From an uncultured Rhodospirillales bacterium (lineage in GTDB: Bacteria > Pseudomonadota > Alphaproteobacteria > Rhodospirillales > Defluviicoccaceae): a stretch of 6,800 nucleotides of DNA. Position numbers and translations under genes: made by a program. Below the pieces are notes generated by a model. The model searched no databases. It worked only from the letters and a program-made list of their open reading frames with translations, and was not told the origin of the DNA. Each line of letters opens with the position of its first letter. The stretch's first letter is position 1. The stretch lies in the NCBI GenBank assembly GCA_937127205.1, contig CAKZLS010000298.1, forward strand, positions 1 through 6,800, written 5' to 3'. Shown here in pieces: positions 1-6,423 of the stretch.

Positions 1-239
1 TCGGGTTCAACGTCAATCTCGATGGTTTGGGTATCTTCCCCGAAGCCGAACGTCACAATGCCCGTCGGCAACCCCCCAGAGAAATCCGATGTATCGGCGG
101 GGTTCGTGGCGCCTCCGAGCACCTGATATTCCACCGTGGTTTCCCGCGTCAAATCACCGGTCCGCGTGACGGTAAAGGTATACGGCGTCAGCGCGTCTTC
201 CAAATGGTCCGCGTCGTCGACTGCGATCTCGAGTGTTTC
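1..239 (-). repeat. Sixth Calx-beta repeat, partial (residue 1886 onward)
   Basis: Directly after the propeller, LEIAVDDADHLEDALTPYTF (1888-1907), FTVTRTGDL (1907-1915) and DFSGGLPTGIVTF (1937-1949) reproduce the longer Calx-beta subtype of repeats 4 and 5. It is cut by the window edge before its closing acidic turn. It shows that a Calx-beta array resumes beyond the enzyme domain. Confidence 0.88.
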
Positions 240-3200
240 ATATCGAACTCGGAATACCTGTGCGCCCTGGGCGATCGGGTTGTTGCTCGTATCACCGGTG
301 CCCTCATTCAGATCGTCGTAAAGCGAGAGGAAATAGAGGCCGTCCGGACCGGACGCAATTCCCGAGAACGACCCTCGGCCCACGCCCACGTAGTTTACCA
401 GCACGTCCGGACCGCTCTCCACATCCGGCACGAGAGGCGTGGCGCCGCCGATGGCGTTCTCGAGGTCAAAGGAGACGATCTGCTTGCCGCGCTGCTCGCC
501 GCTTGCGCTGTCCCCGCCGAAGATCGGAACGCCGTTCGCGAAGGTTGGGCCGGACAGGGTGACAAATCCGATGTCCCACATTTCTGTCGGAAAGGCGCTG
601 CCGCCAAAGGTGCCGTCTTGTATGAACGCCATATCAACGGGCGCCACGGTCGGGGCCCAATTGTAAATGGCATTCGTCGTCATCGAGTCCTGGTCGCCGA
701 AAAAGCCCAGGTTGCCGGTCCAACCATAGTTGACACCGCCTTCCAACTTGCTCACACGGTCGTTGATCCCCTGGCCATTTTCGACCACGTAAAGAGACCC
801 GTCGGCCTCCCGCCAGTCGCCGCCGAAGGGATTGCGATGGCCGATGGTCCAAATGTAGTCGGCCGCGTCGATGCCATCGTTGTCCGGGTCGTCGTCGACG
901 GGCTCTTCTCTCGCGAGATCGAGGTCACCGTCCCCGTCATAGTCGACGTTGATGGTATCGAAAGCGCCGTCGCCATCGTCGTCGAAATCGATCGTATCAT
1001 TGTAAAACGGGTTGGACGTAACCGGCATTCCGTCCAGATCAAGTCGCAGTATTTTTCCGAGAAATTGATCCTTCTGCTGAGCGGTCGCCGCGTTGAAGCC
1101 GTCGCCCATGTGAAGGTAGATCTCATCATTCTGGATGGAGACCTTCGAAATGAAATGGGACTGGCCCTGTTCCGCCGGATTGTTCCAATCCCGAAGGATT
1201 TCATCACCGGTGACGGCGTCTTCGCCGGCCCTGCCTTTCGTGGGACCGAAGTCGATGATGGTATCTTCCAGGTCGACTTCATGATCGCCATCGGTATCGG
1301 TCAATTTGACCAATCGCGCATACTGGGTGCCGGATTCGCTGTACAGATAACCCACGTAGACGTCGAGGCTGCCGTCGTCGTTCTCGACAACCGTCAGCCC
1401 GCCGACACCTTGTTCGCTGGCGCCCGAGATGCTGTCGCCCGGAGCATAATTCAACAATCCCTTGACCCGGGTCTCGCCGCCGTTGTCGGTGGTGAAGTCG
1501 GCGGGGTCGCTGGGCAACGTGTTGGGCACGTATTCGTGAACGGTTCCGTCGAGCGTGACTTCCTTGACCGTCCCGAACAACTCGCTGACGTAGTAAAGCG
1601 GTTTTGATCCATCATAACCGGGAGCAGTGGGATCGGTGACGTACGTGTCGTAGACCGCCTCGGGCACGAAGGCGATGTCCACCGGGATTTGCAGCCCCGC
1701 AGATGGATCGTGAGCAACTTCGATCTCGAAACCCTCTTGAACGGCGCGGTAGGGTTTCAAGGTCCCTTGGGCGACGTCCGAAAGGCCTTGATCATTATAA
1801 GTGGTCCCGCTTGTGGACACCCAATAGGTACCCGTGGCGTTGGCGGCGAGGGATATGGTTTGCTCGCCAATCTCAACGGTCTCGAACGTAAAAATGGATG
1901 CGCTTTCCCCGCTGACATTGGCGACCACTTTGATCGCTTGGTCGGATGGCAGGGCACCAGGGTTGTCGGTAACCCCGGTATGGTCGAAGCGCAACAGGAG
2001 AGCGTTGTCCGCCGCGCGAAGCTCGATGAATTGGCCCGGATCCAGAGCCGTATCCCCAGTGCCGGATTCCTTCCAGGTCGCAGTCGGTACCACGAGGACA
2101 TCTTCGGTCCTCATCGCCACGATGGCATTGGCGGGAGAGGTGAAGAACGGCGTTTCCGAATACTCGCTGAATGCACCCTCGCCGTCGATGTAACGGGCTC
2201 TGAAGAGGTAGTCGGTGTCTGGCAGAAGCTGGTTGTCGCCCAGCGCCGGTCCGACGAACTCACCGTCGGCAAAATGGGCGTGAACTTTTTCGAAGTCACC
2301 GGTGGTTCGTCCGTTCCAGACCATTTCTTTCCCGTCACCGCTCCAGATTTCGAAATCTGTGTACAGGTGTTCGTCGCCGTCCGGATCGAGGAACACCGGT
2401 GCTTCCATGTGGACATCGGTAAAGTGCGACTCCGTACCCGGCGCGGGTGGCTCGGTAATGATGGGAGCATTCGGACGTAGATTGTCGGAGAGTGTCACCT
2501 GGGCGCGAATATTGTTGGTATCTTCGCCGGATTCATCGATGGCATGGATCTGGACGTAGATATCGCCAGCGAGCAGCTCAGCGAAAACGTTCTGGAGCGG
2601 TTCGCTCCCCATCATCCCGCCGAGCGTGTTGTCTCCGGAGTCGCCCCAGGTGCCGCGCACCACCCCCCGATCATAGTCGATGTACAGATCGTCATCGTCT
2701 TCGGCCAGCATTCCCCCCTTCATCGGGGTGCCAAAAATATTCAGCGCGTGGGAGCCATTGGTGCCTGGCGCGCCGCGATGAAGATGGATACCCCAGATTT
2801 CGCCATCGTCGTCGGCGATGCGGTCTTCCGGCAGGGTCAGGCCGTCGATATCGATGAGGTACTCGATCTCGGTGCCGGCGGCGTTTAGGTTGAAGGCAAC
2901 GACCGCCGTCGCGGGATTCGCGGGGTTCGGTTCGGGGATGGACCCGCCATTGGGCACGATTTCGCCGGGATCCGCCAACCCGTCGAAGGTCAGGACGGAA
3001 TTGGAAATCTGTCCGCGGATATTGTTTGCGGGGTCGAACGTCTCCACAAAAAGGTATAGCTCACCGGCCGCCAGTTCATCCGCGTAATCAGAGAGCAGCG
3101 ACGAGTCGTCCGAGTCCCAACTGCCTGAAAGAATGTCTCTGCTCCAATCAGGATTGAAGTCATCCTCTGCGATGGCGCCATCAAGGATGGTGAGAACGAC

Positions 3201-5894
3201 GGGATCGGATGTTTCGTCTGACCCCGCGGCGCCGGCCCGCAGCGTAATGCGGGTAACATCGAGGTCGCCGGTGCGGTCCCCGACATTCTCCTTTAAATTC
3301 AGCGCGGAAAAATCAATGGCATAGTCGAGCATGGCCTTGTCGGCACTTAACACAAAGCCGGCGTTTGCCGTTCCGGTAGAGCTCGATCCGCCGGTGACCT
3401 CGAAAGCGCTGGCGTCGGCCCGGTACGTCAAGTTGGAACCGGGGTCGATTTCGACTGTCCAGTCGAGAATGTCGTGGGCATTGGTGCGGCCGCCCGTGGC
3501 GGCGGTAAAACCGACAAAGGCGTCGGTACCATCAAGGATAGCATCGAGCTCGAGGGTATACGAAAGAAGGGGTGTATCCGGCTTGACGAAACCGCTGGAT
3601 GAATCGCTGAGATAAACCTCCAACTGATCCGTGCCGGCCAGATTATAGTCGATCCAGGCCTTGTAGACAGACCCGTCATTCAAATCGAAGGAGGGCGTGG
3701 CCACGGCCAATGGCGGATTTGTGTCTGCGGCGCCATTGGTGAGCACCGCAACATGGTTGTCGTTGGGATCGTATGAGCCGCTGTTGTAGGTGTCGAACTC
3801 AATGGCGACGCTGTTGACGATGCTGTCGCCCCCATTAAGGCCGTCATAGCCTAGGGAGCTGCCCAAGTCGCCGATGGCGCCTGTCTCTCTCGAATCATTG
3901 TGAATGACGAAGGTAAGACCATCGGCGCCGTTTGATGGCCCGCTGATTTGGAACCGGAACTCGGTCGACAAGGATGTTTCGCTCCCAACCCTTGCCGGAA
4001 TATCGGCATAGGCTGTGCCTACTTGCACGGCGTCATCGGAGGTCAATCTAAGAACGGAGCCGAATTGCTGAGCGTCGCCGTTGAGCGTTAGGTCCGAAAT
4101 ATCGGAAAAATCGCCGAGAGTGAGGGAGGTAAGGCTATCGTCATCTCGGATCGTGCCGGTTGCCGCGCCGATGCCGATGGTGCCGCCGGTGGGGCCGGAA
4201 AGCGCGACCGAGAATTGTTCGGAGAATTCCCTCTCGGTATCGCCAGATACATCGATGGTGACGGTTTGCAGGGTTGCGCCGGGACCGGAGCCATCGAAGG
4301 TGACCGTGCCGCTTGGCAGGGTACCTCCGAAGTCCGCGGGGTCCGCCATTCCGGTTCCGGGGCTTGCGAGGACCTCGAAGTCGACCGACGACGCTACGCC
4401 GCCGAGCTCGCCGGACCGCGTTACCGCGAATGTGAATTGGGTGGTTCCGCCGTCGCCCTCGTCCAAGGCCGCGTCCACGGCAAAAATGGACATGGTCGGT
4501 GCATCGTCATTCTCAATGATGCCGCTTGCGGTTTCTTGGATGAGCGTTGCGTCGCTCGACGGGTTCGCCAGCCTTATGGTGAAACCCTCGTCCACTTCGC
4601 CTAACGTTTCGCCGACAACGTCGACCGTAATCGTCTTTGTGGTTTGGCCCGGGTCGAACGTCAGTTGGCCGCTGGGCAGCGTACCGCCTTCAAAATCCGG
4701 TTCATGCGCCTGAGCCAGACCATGAACATGATCCACGAAGTAGTCGACCGTCGTTGTCCCCGACAAAACGCCGCTGCGGGTCACCGTAAAGGTGAATGGC
4801 GTCGTTCCTTCGTTGCCCTCGACCTTGGTTGCGTCGGTGGCGGCAATGGACAGTCCGGTGTCGTCGTTCTCAATGGTCCCCGACCCTTGGCCATCGGCGA
4901 TGGTCACATCGCGGCCGGAGGCCTGAACGTTCGAGAGATTGACGAAGAGACTCTCGTCCGCTTCGACGTTCGTGTCGCCAATGATATCAACGATGACCGT
5001 TTGGATTTCGCCGGCGCCGCCGGCAAAATTGAGCGTCCCGCTGACGGCGGCATAATCCGTGCCGGCCTCCGCAGTGTCGTCGGCGGTGGTGTAAGTTACG
5101 GTCAGTGCCGCGTCCACGGCTTTGTCCAGGGTGACCTCGAACACCAATTGGGCGGTTCCGCTATCGCCCTCGGCCAAAGCGGCATCACCGATACTCAGTG
5201 TTGCCGAGTCATCGTCGAAAATGGTGAGCGTATCGTTGTCATCATTACCGACGCTAATATCGACGTCGCCTTCGGTAACAGTGTTTAGGGTGACGACCAC
5301 TGTCTCGTCATTTTCGACCACGCCATCGTCGAGGACCACGACGTCGATCGGGGCGGTGGTCTCGTTGGCGAGGATGGTGACCGAGCCGGATAAGGGGAGG
5401 AAGTCGCTGCTGGCCGCCGCGGTGCCGGTGACCAGGAAGCTGATCACCGTGTCGCTGTCGCTGGCGCTGGTGAGGGTGACGGTGAATTGCCCGTCATCGC
5501 TTGGCTCCGCGGCGCTTGGGTCCGTGGCCGTGATGGAAACCTCGGCACTGTCATCGTCGGCGATGGTCACTGTGTCGCTGTTTGCGGCACCGATGGTAAT
5601 ATCGGGGGCGCCCTGAGTGACGGAGTCGAGGGTAACGATGACCGTCTCATTGCCCTCAAGCAGGTTGTCGCCAAGTACACCAACGTCGATCGTTGCCGCG
5701 GTCTGGCCGGCGACGATGGTTGCCGAGCCGGAAAGGGGGCTATAGTCGCTGCCGGCCGTGGCGCTACCGGTGACGAGATAGCTGATTACCGTATCTTCGG
5801 CGCTCACGCCGGTCAGAGTGACGGTGAACTGGCCGTCGTCATTCGGCTCTGCCGCGCTTGGGTCGTTGGCAGTAATCGTCACTTGCTCGGCCAT
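1..5894 (-). CDS. Giant multidomain surface/secreted protein: Calx-beta, L-type lectin, CHRD, sGDH-like propeller (C-terminus outside window)
   Basis: The frame runs from ATG 5894-5892 to the left edge with no stop: 1964 whole codons, 3' end missing. The ATG is the only plausible start, because an in-frame TGA lies at 5924-5922 and no other start codon falls between; GGAAG sits 7 nt upstream. Domains by residue: Calx-beta 1-586 (five), L-type lectin 587-816, CHRD 820-970 and 990-1136, Fn3-like 1140-1254, unassigned 1255-1394, glucose/sorbosone dehydrogenase-like propeller 1395-1885, Calx-beta 1886 onward. The N-terminus has no hydrophobic signal segment, and I saw no membrane segment. The composition is acidic and almost free of cysteine, as in secreted calcium-binding repeat proteins of Gram-negative bacteria. 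Inferred role: extracellular calcium-stabilised protein that binds glycans and may oxidise sugars. Type I secretion would suit a protein without a Sec signal, but the C-terminal signal would lie outside the window. The domain calls are strong; the overall function is inference. Confidence 0.95.
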   Translation of the reverse strand, partial: MAEQVTITANDPSAAEPNDDGQFTVTLTGVSAEDTVISYLVTGSATAGSDYSPLSGSATIVAGQTAATIDVGVLGDNLLEGNETVIVTLDSVTQGAPDITIGAANSDTVTIADDDSAEVSITATDPSAAEPSDDGQFTVTLTSASDSDTVISFLVTGTAAASSDFLPLSGSVTILANETTAPIDVVVLDDGVVENDETVVVTLNTVTEGDVDISVGNDDNDTLTIFDDDSATLSIGDAALAEGDSGTAQLVFEVTLDKAVDAALTVTYTTADDTAEAGTDYAAVSGTLNFAGGAGEIQTVIVDIIGDTNVEADESLFVNLSNVQASGRDVTIADGQGSGTIENDDTGLSIAATDATKVEGNEGTTPFTFTVTRSGVLSGTTTVDYFVDHVHGLAQAHEPDFEGGTLPSGQLTFDPGQTTKTITVDVVGETLGEVDEGFTIRLANPSSDATLIQETASGIIENDDAPTMSIFAVDAALDEGDGGTTQFTFAVTRSGELGGVASSVDFEVLASPGTGMADPADFGGTLPSGTVTFDGSGPGATLQTVTIDVSGDTEREFSEQFSVALSGPTGGTIGIGAATGTIRDDDSLTSLTLGDFSDISDLTLNGDAQQFGSVLRLTSDDAVQVGTAYADIPARVGSETSLSTEFRFQISGPSNGADGLTFVIHNDSRETGAIGDLGSSLGYDGLNGGDSIVNSVAIEFDTYNSGSYDPNDNHVAVLTNGAADTNPPLAVATPSFDLNDGSVYKAWIDYNLAGTDQLEVYLSDSSSGFVKPDTPLLSYTLELDAILDGTDAFVGFTAATGGRTNAHDILDWTVEIDPGSNLTYRADASAFEVTGGSSSTGTANAGFVLSADKAMLDYAIDFSALNLKENVGDRTGDLDVTRITLRAGAAGSDETSDPVVLTILDGAIAEDDFNPDWSRDILSGSWDSDDSSLLSDYADELAAGELYLFVETFDPANNIRGQISNSVLTFDGLADPGEIVPNGGSIPEPNPANPATAVVAFNLNAAGTEIEYLIDIDGLTLPEDRIADDDGEIWGIHLHRGAPGTNGSHALNIFGTPMKGGMLAEDDDDLYIDYDRGVVRGTWGDSGDNTLGGMMGSEPLQNVFAELLAGDIYVQIHAIDESGEDTNNIRAQVTLSDNLRPNAPIITEPPAPGTESHFTDVHMEAPVFLDPDGDEHLYTDFEIWSGDGKEMVWNGRTTGDFEKVHAHFADGEFVGPALGDNQLLPDTDYLFRARYIDGEGAFSEYSETPFFTSPANAIVAMRTEDVLVVPTATWKESGTGDTALDPGQFIELRAADNALLLRFDHTGVTDNPGALPSDQAIKVVANVSGESASIFTFETVEIGEQTISLAANATGTYWVSTSGTTYNDQGLSDVAQGTLKPYRAVQEGFEIEVAHDPSAGLQIPVDIAFVPEAVYDTYVTDPTAPGYDGSKPLYYVSELFGTVKEVTLDGTVHEYVPNTLPSDPADFTTDNGGETRVKGLLNYAPGDSISGASEQGVGGLTVVENDDGSLDVYVGYLYSESGTQYARLVKLTDTDGDHEVDLEDTIIDFGPTKGRAGEDAVTGDEILRDWNNPAEQGQSHFISKVSIQNDEIYLHMGDGFNAATAQQKDQFLGKILRLDLDGMPVTSNPFYNDTIDFDDDGDGAFDTINVDYDGDGDLDLAREEPVDDDPDNDGIDAADYIWTIGHRNPFGGDWREADGSLYVVENGQGINDRVSKLEGGVNYGWTGNLGFFGDQDSMTTNAIYNWAPTVAPVDMAFIQDGTFGGSAFPTEMWDIGFVTLSGPTFANGVPIFGGDSASGEQRGKQIVSFDLENAIGGATPLVPDVESGPDVLVNYVGVGRGSFSGIASGPDGLYFLSLYDDLNEGTGDTSNNPIAQGAQVFRVRYETLEIAVDDADHLEDALTPYTFTVTRTGDLTRETTVEYQVLGGATNPADTSDFSGGLPTGIVTFGFGEDTQTIEIDVEP
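858..995 (-). other. Calcium-loop insertion inside the propeller, residues 1634-1679
   Basis: About 46 residues separate NPFYND (1628-1633) from YIWTIGHRNP (1680-1689); in soluble glucose dehydrogenase the equivalent parts are nearly adjacent. The insertion holds DDDGDGAFD (1638-1646) and DYDGDGDLD (1651-1659), both fitting the DxDxDGxxD calcium pattern of thrombospondin type 3 repeats, and a third shorter DPDNDGID (1669-1676). It lies just before the PQQ-binding Arg-Asn pair. Confidence 0.8.
1263..1298 (-). other. EF-hand/dockerin-like calcium loop, residues 1533-1544
   Basis: DTDGDHEVDLED places acidic residues at loop positions 1, 3, 5, 7, 9 and 12 (D1533, D1535, D1537, E1539, D1541, D1544), as in an EF-hand or dockerin loop, with Asp in the last position where Glu is usual. 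It lies between early propeller strands, separate from the larger insertion at 1634-1679. Confidence 0.65.
1713..2132 (-). other. Unassigned beta-rich segment, residues 1255-1394
   Basis: About 140 residues join the Fn3-like segment to the propeller and match no family I recognise. They alternate short hydrophobic strands with Thr/Ser/Gly turns: AIVAMRTEDVLVVP (1257-1270), GQFIELRAADNALLLRFDH (1287-1305) and TISLAANATGTYWVSTSG (1346-1363). It may be a small beta-sandwich or jelly-roll module fused to the enzyme, possibly a carbohydrate-binding module. There is no direct motif evidence for a function. Confidence 0.5.
2133..2477 (-). other. Fibronectin-III-like segment, residues 1140-1254
   Basis: The segment opens with RPNAPIITEPP (1140-1150) and closes with LLPDTDYLFRARYIDGEG (1223-1240) and FSEYSETPFFTS (1242-1253). 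The pattern 'L-P-x-T-x-Y-x-F-R-x-R ... S-x-x-S ... F-x-T' is the F/G-strand signature of Fn3 domains. It probably spaces the CHRD pair from the propeller. The first half is divergent, so the fold call is moderate. Confidence 0.6.
2487..2927 (-). other. CHRD domain 2, residues 990-1136
   Basis: The second CHRD copy follows a Pro-rich linker (PNGGSIPEPNPANP, 981-994). It keeps the histidine motif WGIHLHRGAPGTNG (1034-1047) and ends in LLAGDIYVQIHA (1107-1118) and NNIRAQVTL (1127-1135). A very acidic stretch, EDDDDLYIDYD (1065-1075), lies between. It is clearly diverged from CHRD 1, so the pair is old rather than a recent duplication. Confidence 0.82.
2985..3437 (-). other. CHRD domain 1, residues 820-970
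   Basis: CHRD domains are beta modules first described in the BMP antagonist chordin and common in bacterial secreted proteins; their molecular role is unclear. Visible here are the TG-x-A-x-AGFVLS strand (840-850), a long linker, and the closing signature LAAGELYLFVE (941-951) followed by NNIRGQI (957-963), which matches the family's G-x-L/I-Y-V ... G-E-I-R-G-Q ending. The HIH-like central motif is absent: the equivalent stretch reads ITLRAGAAG (883-891). Confidence 0.8.
3447..4136 (-). other. L-type (legume-like) lectin domain, residues 587-816
   Basis: The domain opens with LTLNGDAQQFGSVLRLT (602-618), as legume lectins do. The sugar-contacting Asp is present in GADGLTFVI (656-664, D658, equivalent to concanavalin A D208). 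The metal site VAIEFDTYNSGSYDPNDNH (696-714) supplies E699, D701, N704, D709 and H714, matching concanavalin A E8, D10, N14, D19 and H24 with one residue fewer in the loop. The late strand VGFTAATGG (794-802) and HDILDW (807-812) are also typical. All calcium/manganese ligands and the key sugar Asp appear intact, so I expect real carbohydrate binding; the sugar specificity cannot be read from the sequence. The length of about 230 residues matches the family. Confidence 0.9.
4137..5894 (-). repeat. Five tandem Calx-beta repeats (residues 1-586)
   Basis: Each unit is 114-121 residues and ends in an acidic calcium-type turn: IADDDS (111-116), IFDDDS (225-230), IENDDT (341-346), IENDDA (460-465) and IRDDDS (582-587). 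Calx-beta units are calcium-binding beta-sandwiches found in Na/Ca exchangers, integrin beta4 and many bacterial surface proteins. Repeats 1 and 2 align without gaps over 113 residues with 73 identities (about 65%) and also look alike in DNA, so they are a fairly recent duplication. Repeat 3 is a classical unit (AGTDYAAVSGTLNF, 277-290). Repeats 4 and 5 are a longer subtype with FTVTRSG- or FAVTRSG-like strands and a DF-x-GG-LPSG-x-TF motif (about 400-413 and 521-533). The likely role is a rigid calcium-stiffened stalk presenting the later domains. Confidence 0.93.
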
Positions 5895-5901
5895 GATTTC
5901 A

Positions 5902-5906
5902 CTTCC
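5902..5906 (-). promoter_or_regulatory. Shine-Dalgarno-like site of the giant gene
   Basis: GGAAG on the minus strand, 7 nt before the ATG at 5894. With the in-frame stop at 5924-5922, it fixes the start and rules out an undetected N-terminal extension in this frame. Confidence 0.7.
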
Positions 5907-5944
5907 GTTCTTAGCACTCGCTCAATTCGCACTACTTTGCTGTA

Positions 5945-5956
5945 TTTTGATCAAAA
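5945..5956. promoter_or_regulatory. 12-bp palindrome TTTTGATCAAAA upstream of the giant gene
   Basis: Perfect palindrome 51-62 nt before the ATG, in a locally AT-rich patch. Its position suits an operator or promoter-proximal protein site. No convincing -35/-10 pair could be placed around it, and it does not match the spaced TTGAT-N4-ATCAA FNR site. Confidence 0.3.
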
Positions 5957-6174
5957 CAAGCATCGTTACGGATGATATTCTCGGCAGTCCCGTGTCGCGA
6001 CCTCTGTGTGGGGGATAAAGCGTAGCGGAATCCGGAAAGACAGCGGCAATCTTGGATCCAAATCGGGGTAAGCGTGTGCCCGCACGTTCAGCCGTTGAGA
6101 CATTAACGCGGCTGATCTTCGTTGCATCCTGCCATAGCAACACGTGCGGAAATCAATTAACCGCGGGGTCAAAT

Positions 6175-6213
6175 GTCTCCTCCATCGTCGACAACAAAGA
6201 CGATGGAGGAGAC
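6175..6213. repeat. Strong hairpin: perfect 15-bp inverted repeat, 9-nt loop
   Basis: GTCTCCTCCATCGTC (6175-6189) is the exact reverse complement of GACGATGGAGGAGAC (6199-6213), with loop GACAACAAA. A further 6-bp pairing, GGTCAA (6167-6172) with TTGACC (6217-6222), extends the stem across a small 2/3-nt internal loop. Neither side is followed directly by a T-run, so it is not a classical intrinsic terminator. It lies about 280 bp upstream of the giant gene. It could be a structured leader, a REP-like palindrome or a mobile-element remnant. Confidence 0.85.
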
Positions 6214-6232
6214 GGATTGACCGCAAATTACA

Positions 6233-6250
6233 CGTTTACCGTGTTTACAA
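6233..6250. repeat. Two GTAAAC direct repeats, 9-bp period
   Basis: On the minus strand the segment reads GTAAACACG then GTAAACGTG: two near-identical 9-mers just upstream (in minus-strand sense) of the strong hairpin. It could be an operator-like iteration, or chance. Confidence 0.3.
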
Positions 6251-6423
6251 GACTTTCACTCCAGAAACCGTCGCGTCAACAGACTCCCCTTAAACTTAAA
6301 TACGTAGCTTATTAGTTGTTATATTACGGACCAGGAATTAAGTCCACTATTTAGCAACCAAGTGCGACACAAATGGCCTTTATTCGCGTTTGGATCCGGG
6401 TGGAATAAAAAATCGTAATTTGT

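Larger units (their letters stand above)
240..1712 (-). other. PQQ-dependent soluble glucose/sorbosone dehydrogenase-like beta-propeller, residues 1395-1885
   Basis: In this family a six-bladed propeller binds PQQ and calcium and oxidises aldoses. Compared from memory with soluble glucose dehydrogenase of Acinetobacter: H1580 in QSHFISKVSI aligns with catalytic H144; LGKILRLDLDG (1612-1622) matches MGKVLRLNLDG; GHRNPFGG (1685-1692) carries R1687 and N1688, equal to PQQ-contacting R228 and N229; ENGQGINDRVSKLEGGVNYGW (1705-1725) matches the calcium/PQQ loop and NYGW ending; YNWAPTVAP (1744-1752) matches the Y343/W346/T348 segment; GIASGPDGLYFLSLYDD (1845-1861) matches the last blade. Differences are F1690 for the usual Gln after RNP, and S1579 for the Asp before the catalytic His. 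The Lys/Arg cluster near R1802 and K1804 cannot be aligned confidently. An active, calcium-dependent sugar oxidase is plausible but not certain. Confidence 0.85.

Noticed and set aside
27..1607. 526-codon open frame on the plus strand
   Set aside because: It lies wholly antisense to the propeller-coding part of the giant gene. Its product is Val/Arg-rich with no recognisable family, while the minus frame gives clear family motifs throughout.
1689..2480. 263-codon plus-strand open frame
   Set aside because: Antisense shadow of the Fn3-like and adjacent regions; no recognisable domain. GC-rich third positions on the minus strand keep the opposite frame open.
4081..5975. Several 100-210 codon plus-strand frames, Ser/Pro/Val-rich, over the Calx-beta region
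   Set aside because: They reflect the repeated complement of Calx-beta codons; the resemblance among them comes from the sense-strand repeats.
6175..6213. Intrinsic terminator
   Set aside because: The stem is strong but no T-run follows on either strand.
5922..6226. Two short minus-strand frames of 73 and 86 codons upstream of the giant gene
   Set aside because: They overlap each other, start at GTG/TTG without ribosome sites, and one product is Arg-rich as expected from non-coding DNA. The first ends at the stop just before the giant gene and does not continue the Calx-beta pattern, so it is not a missing N-terminus.
6052..6315. 87-codon plus-strand frame starting at TTG
   Set aside because: No ribosome site, weak start, crosses the strong hairpin, and no recognisable product.
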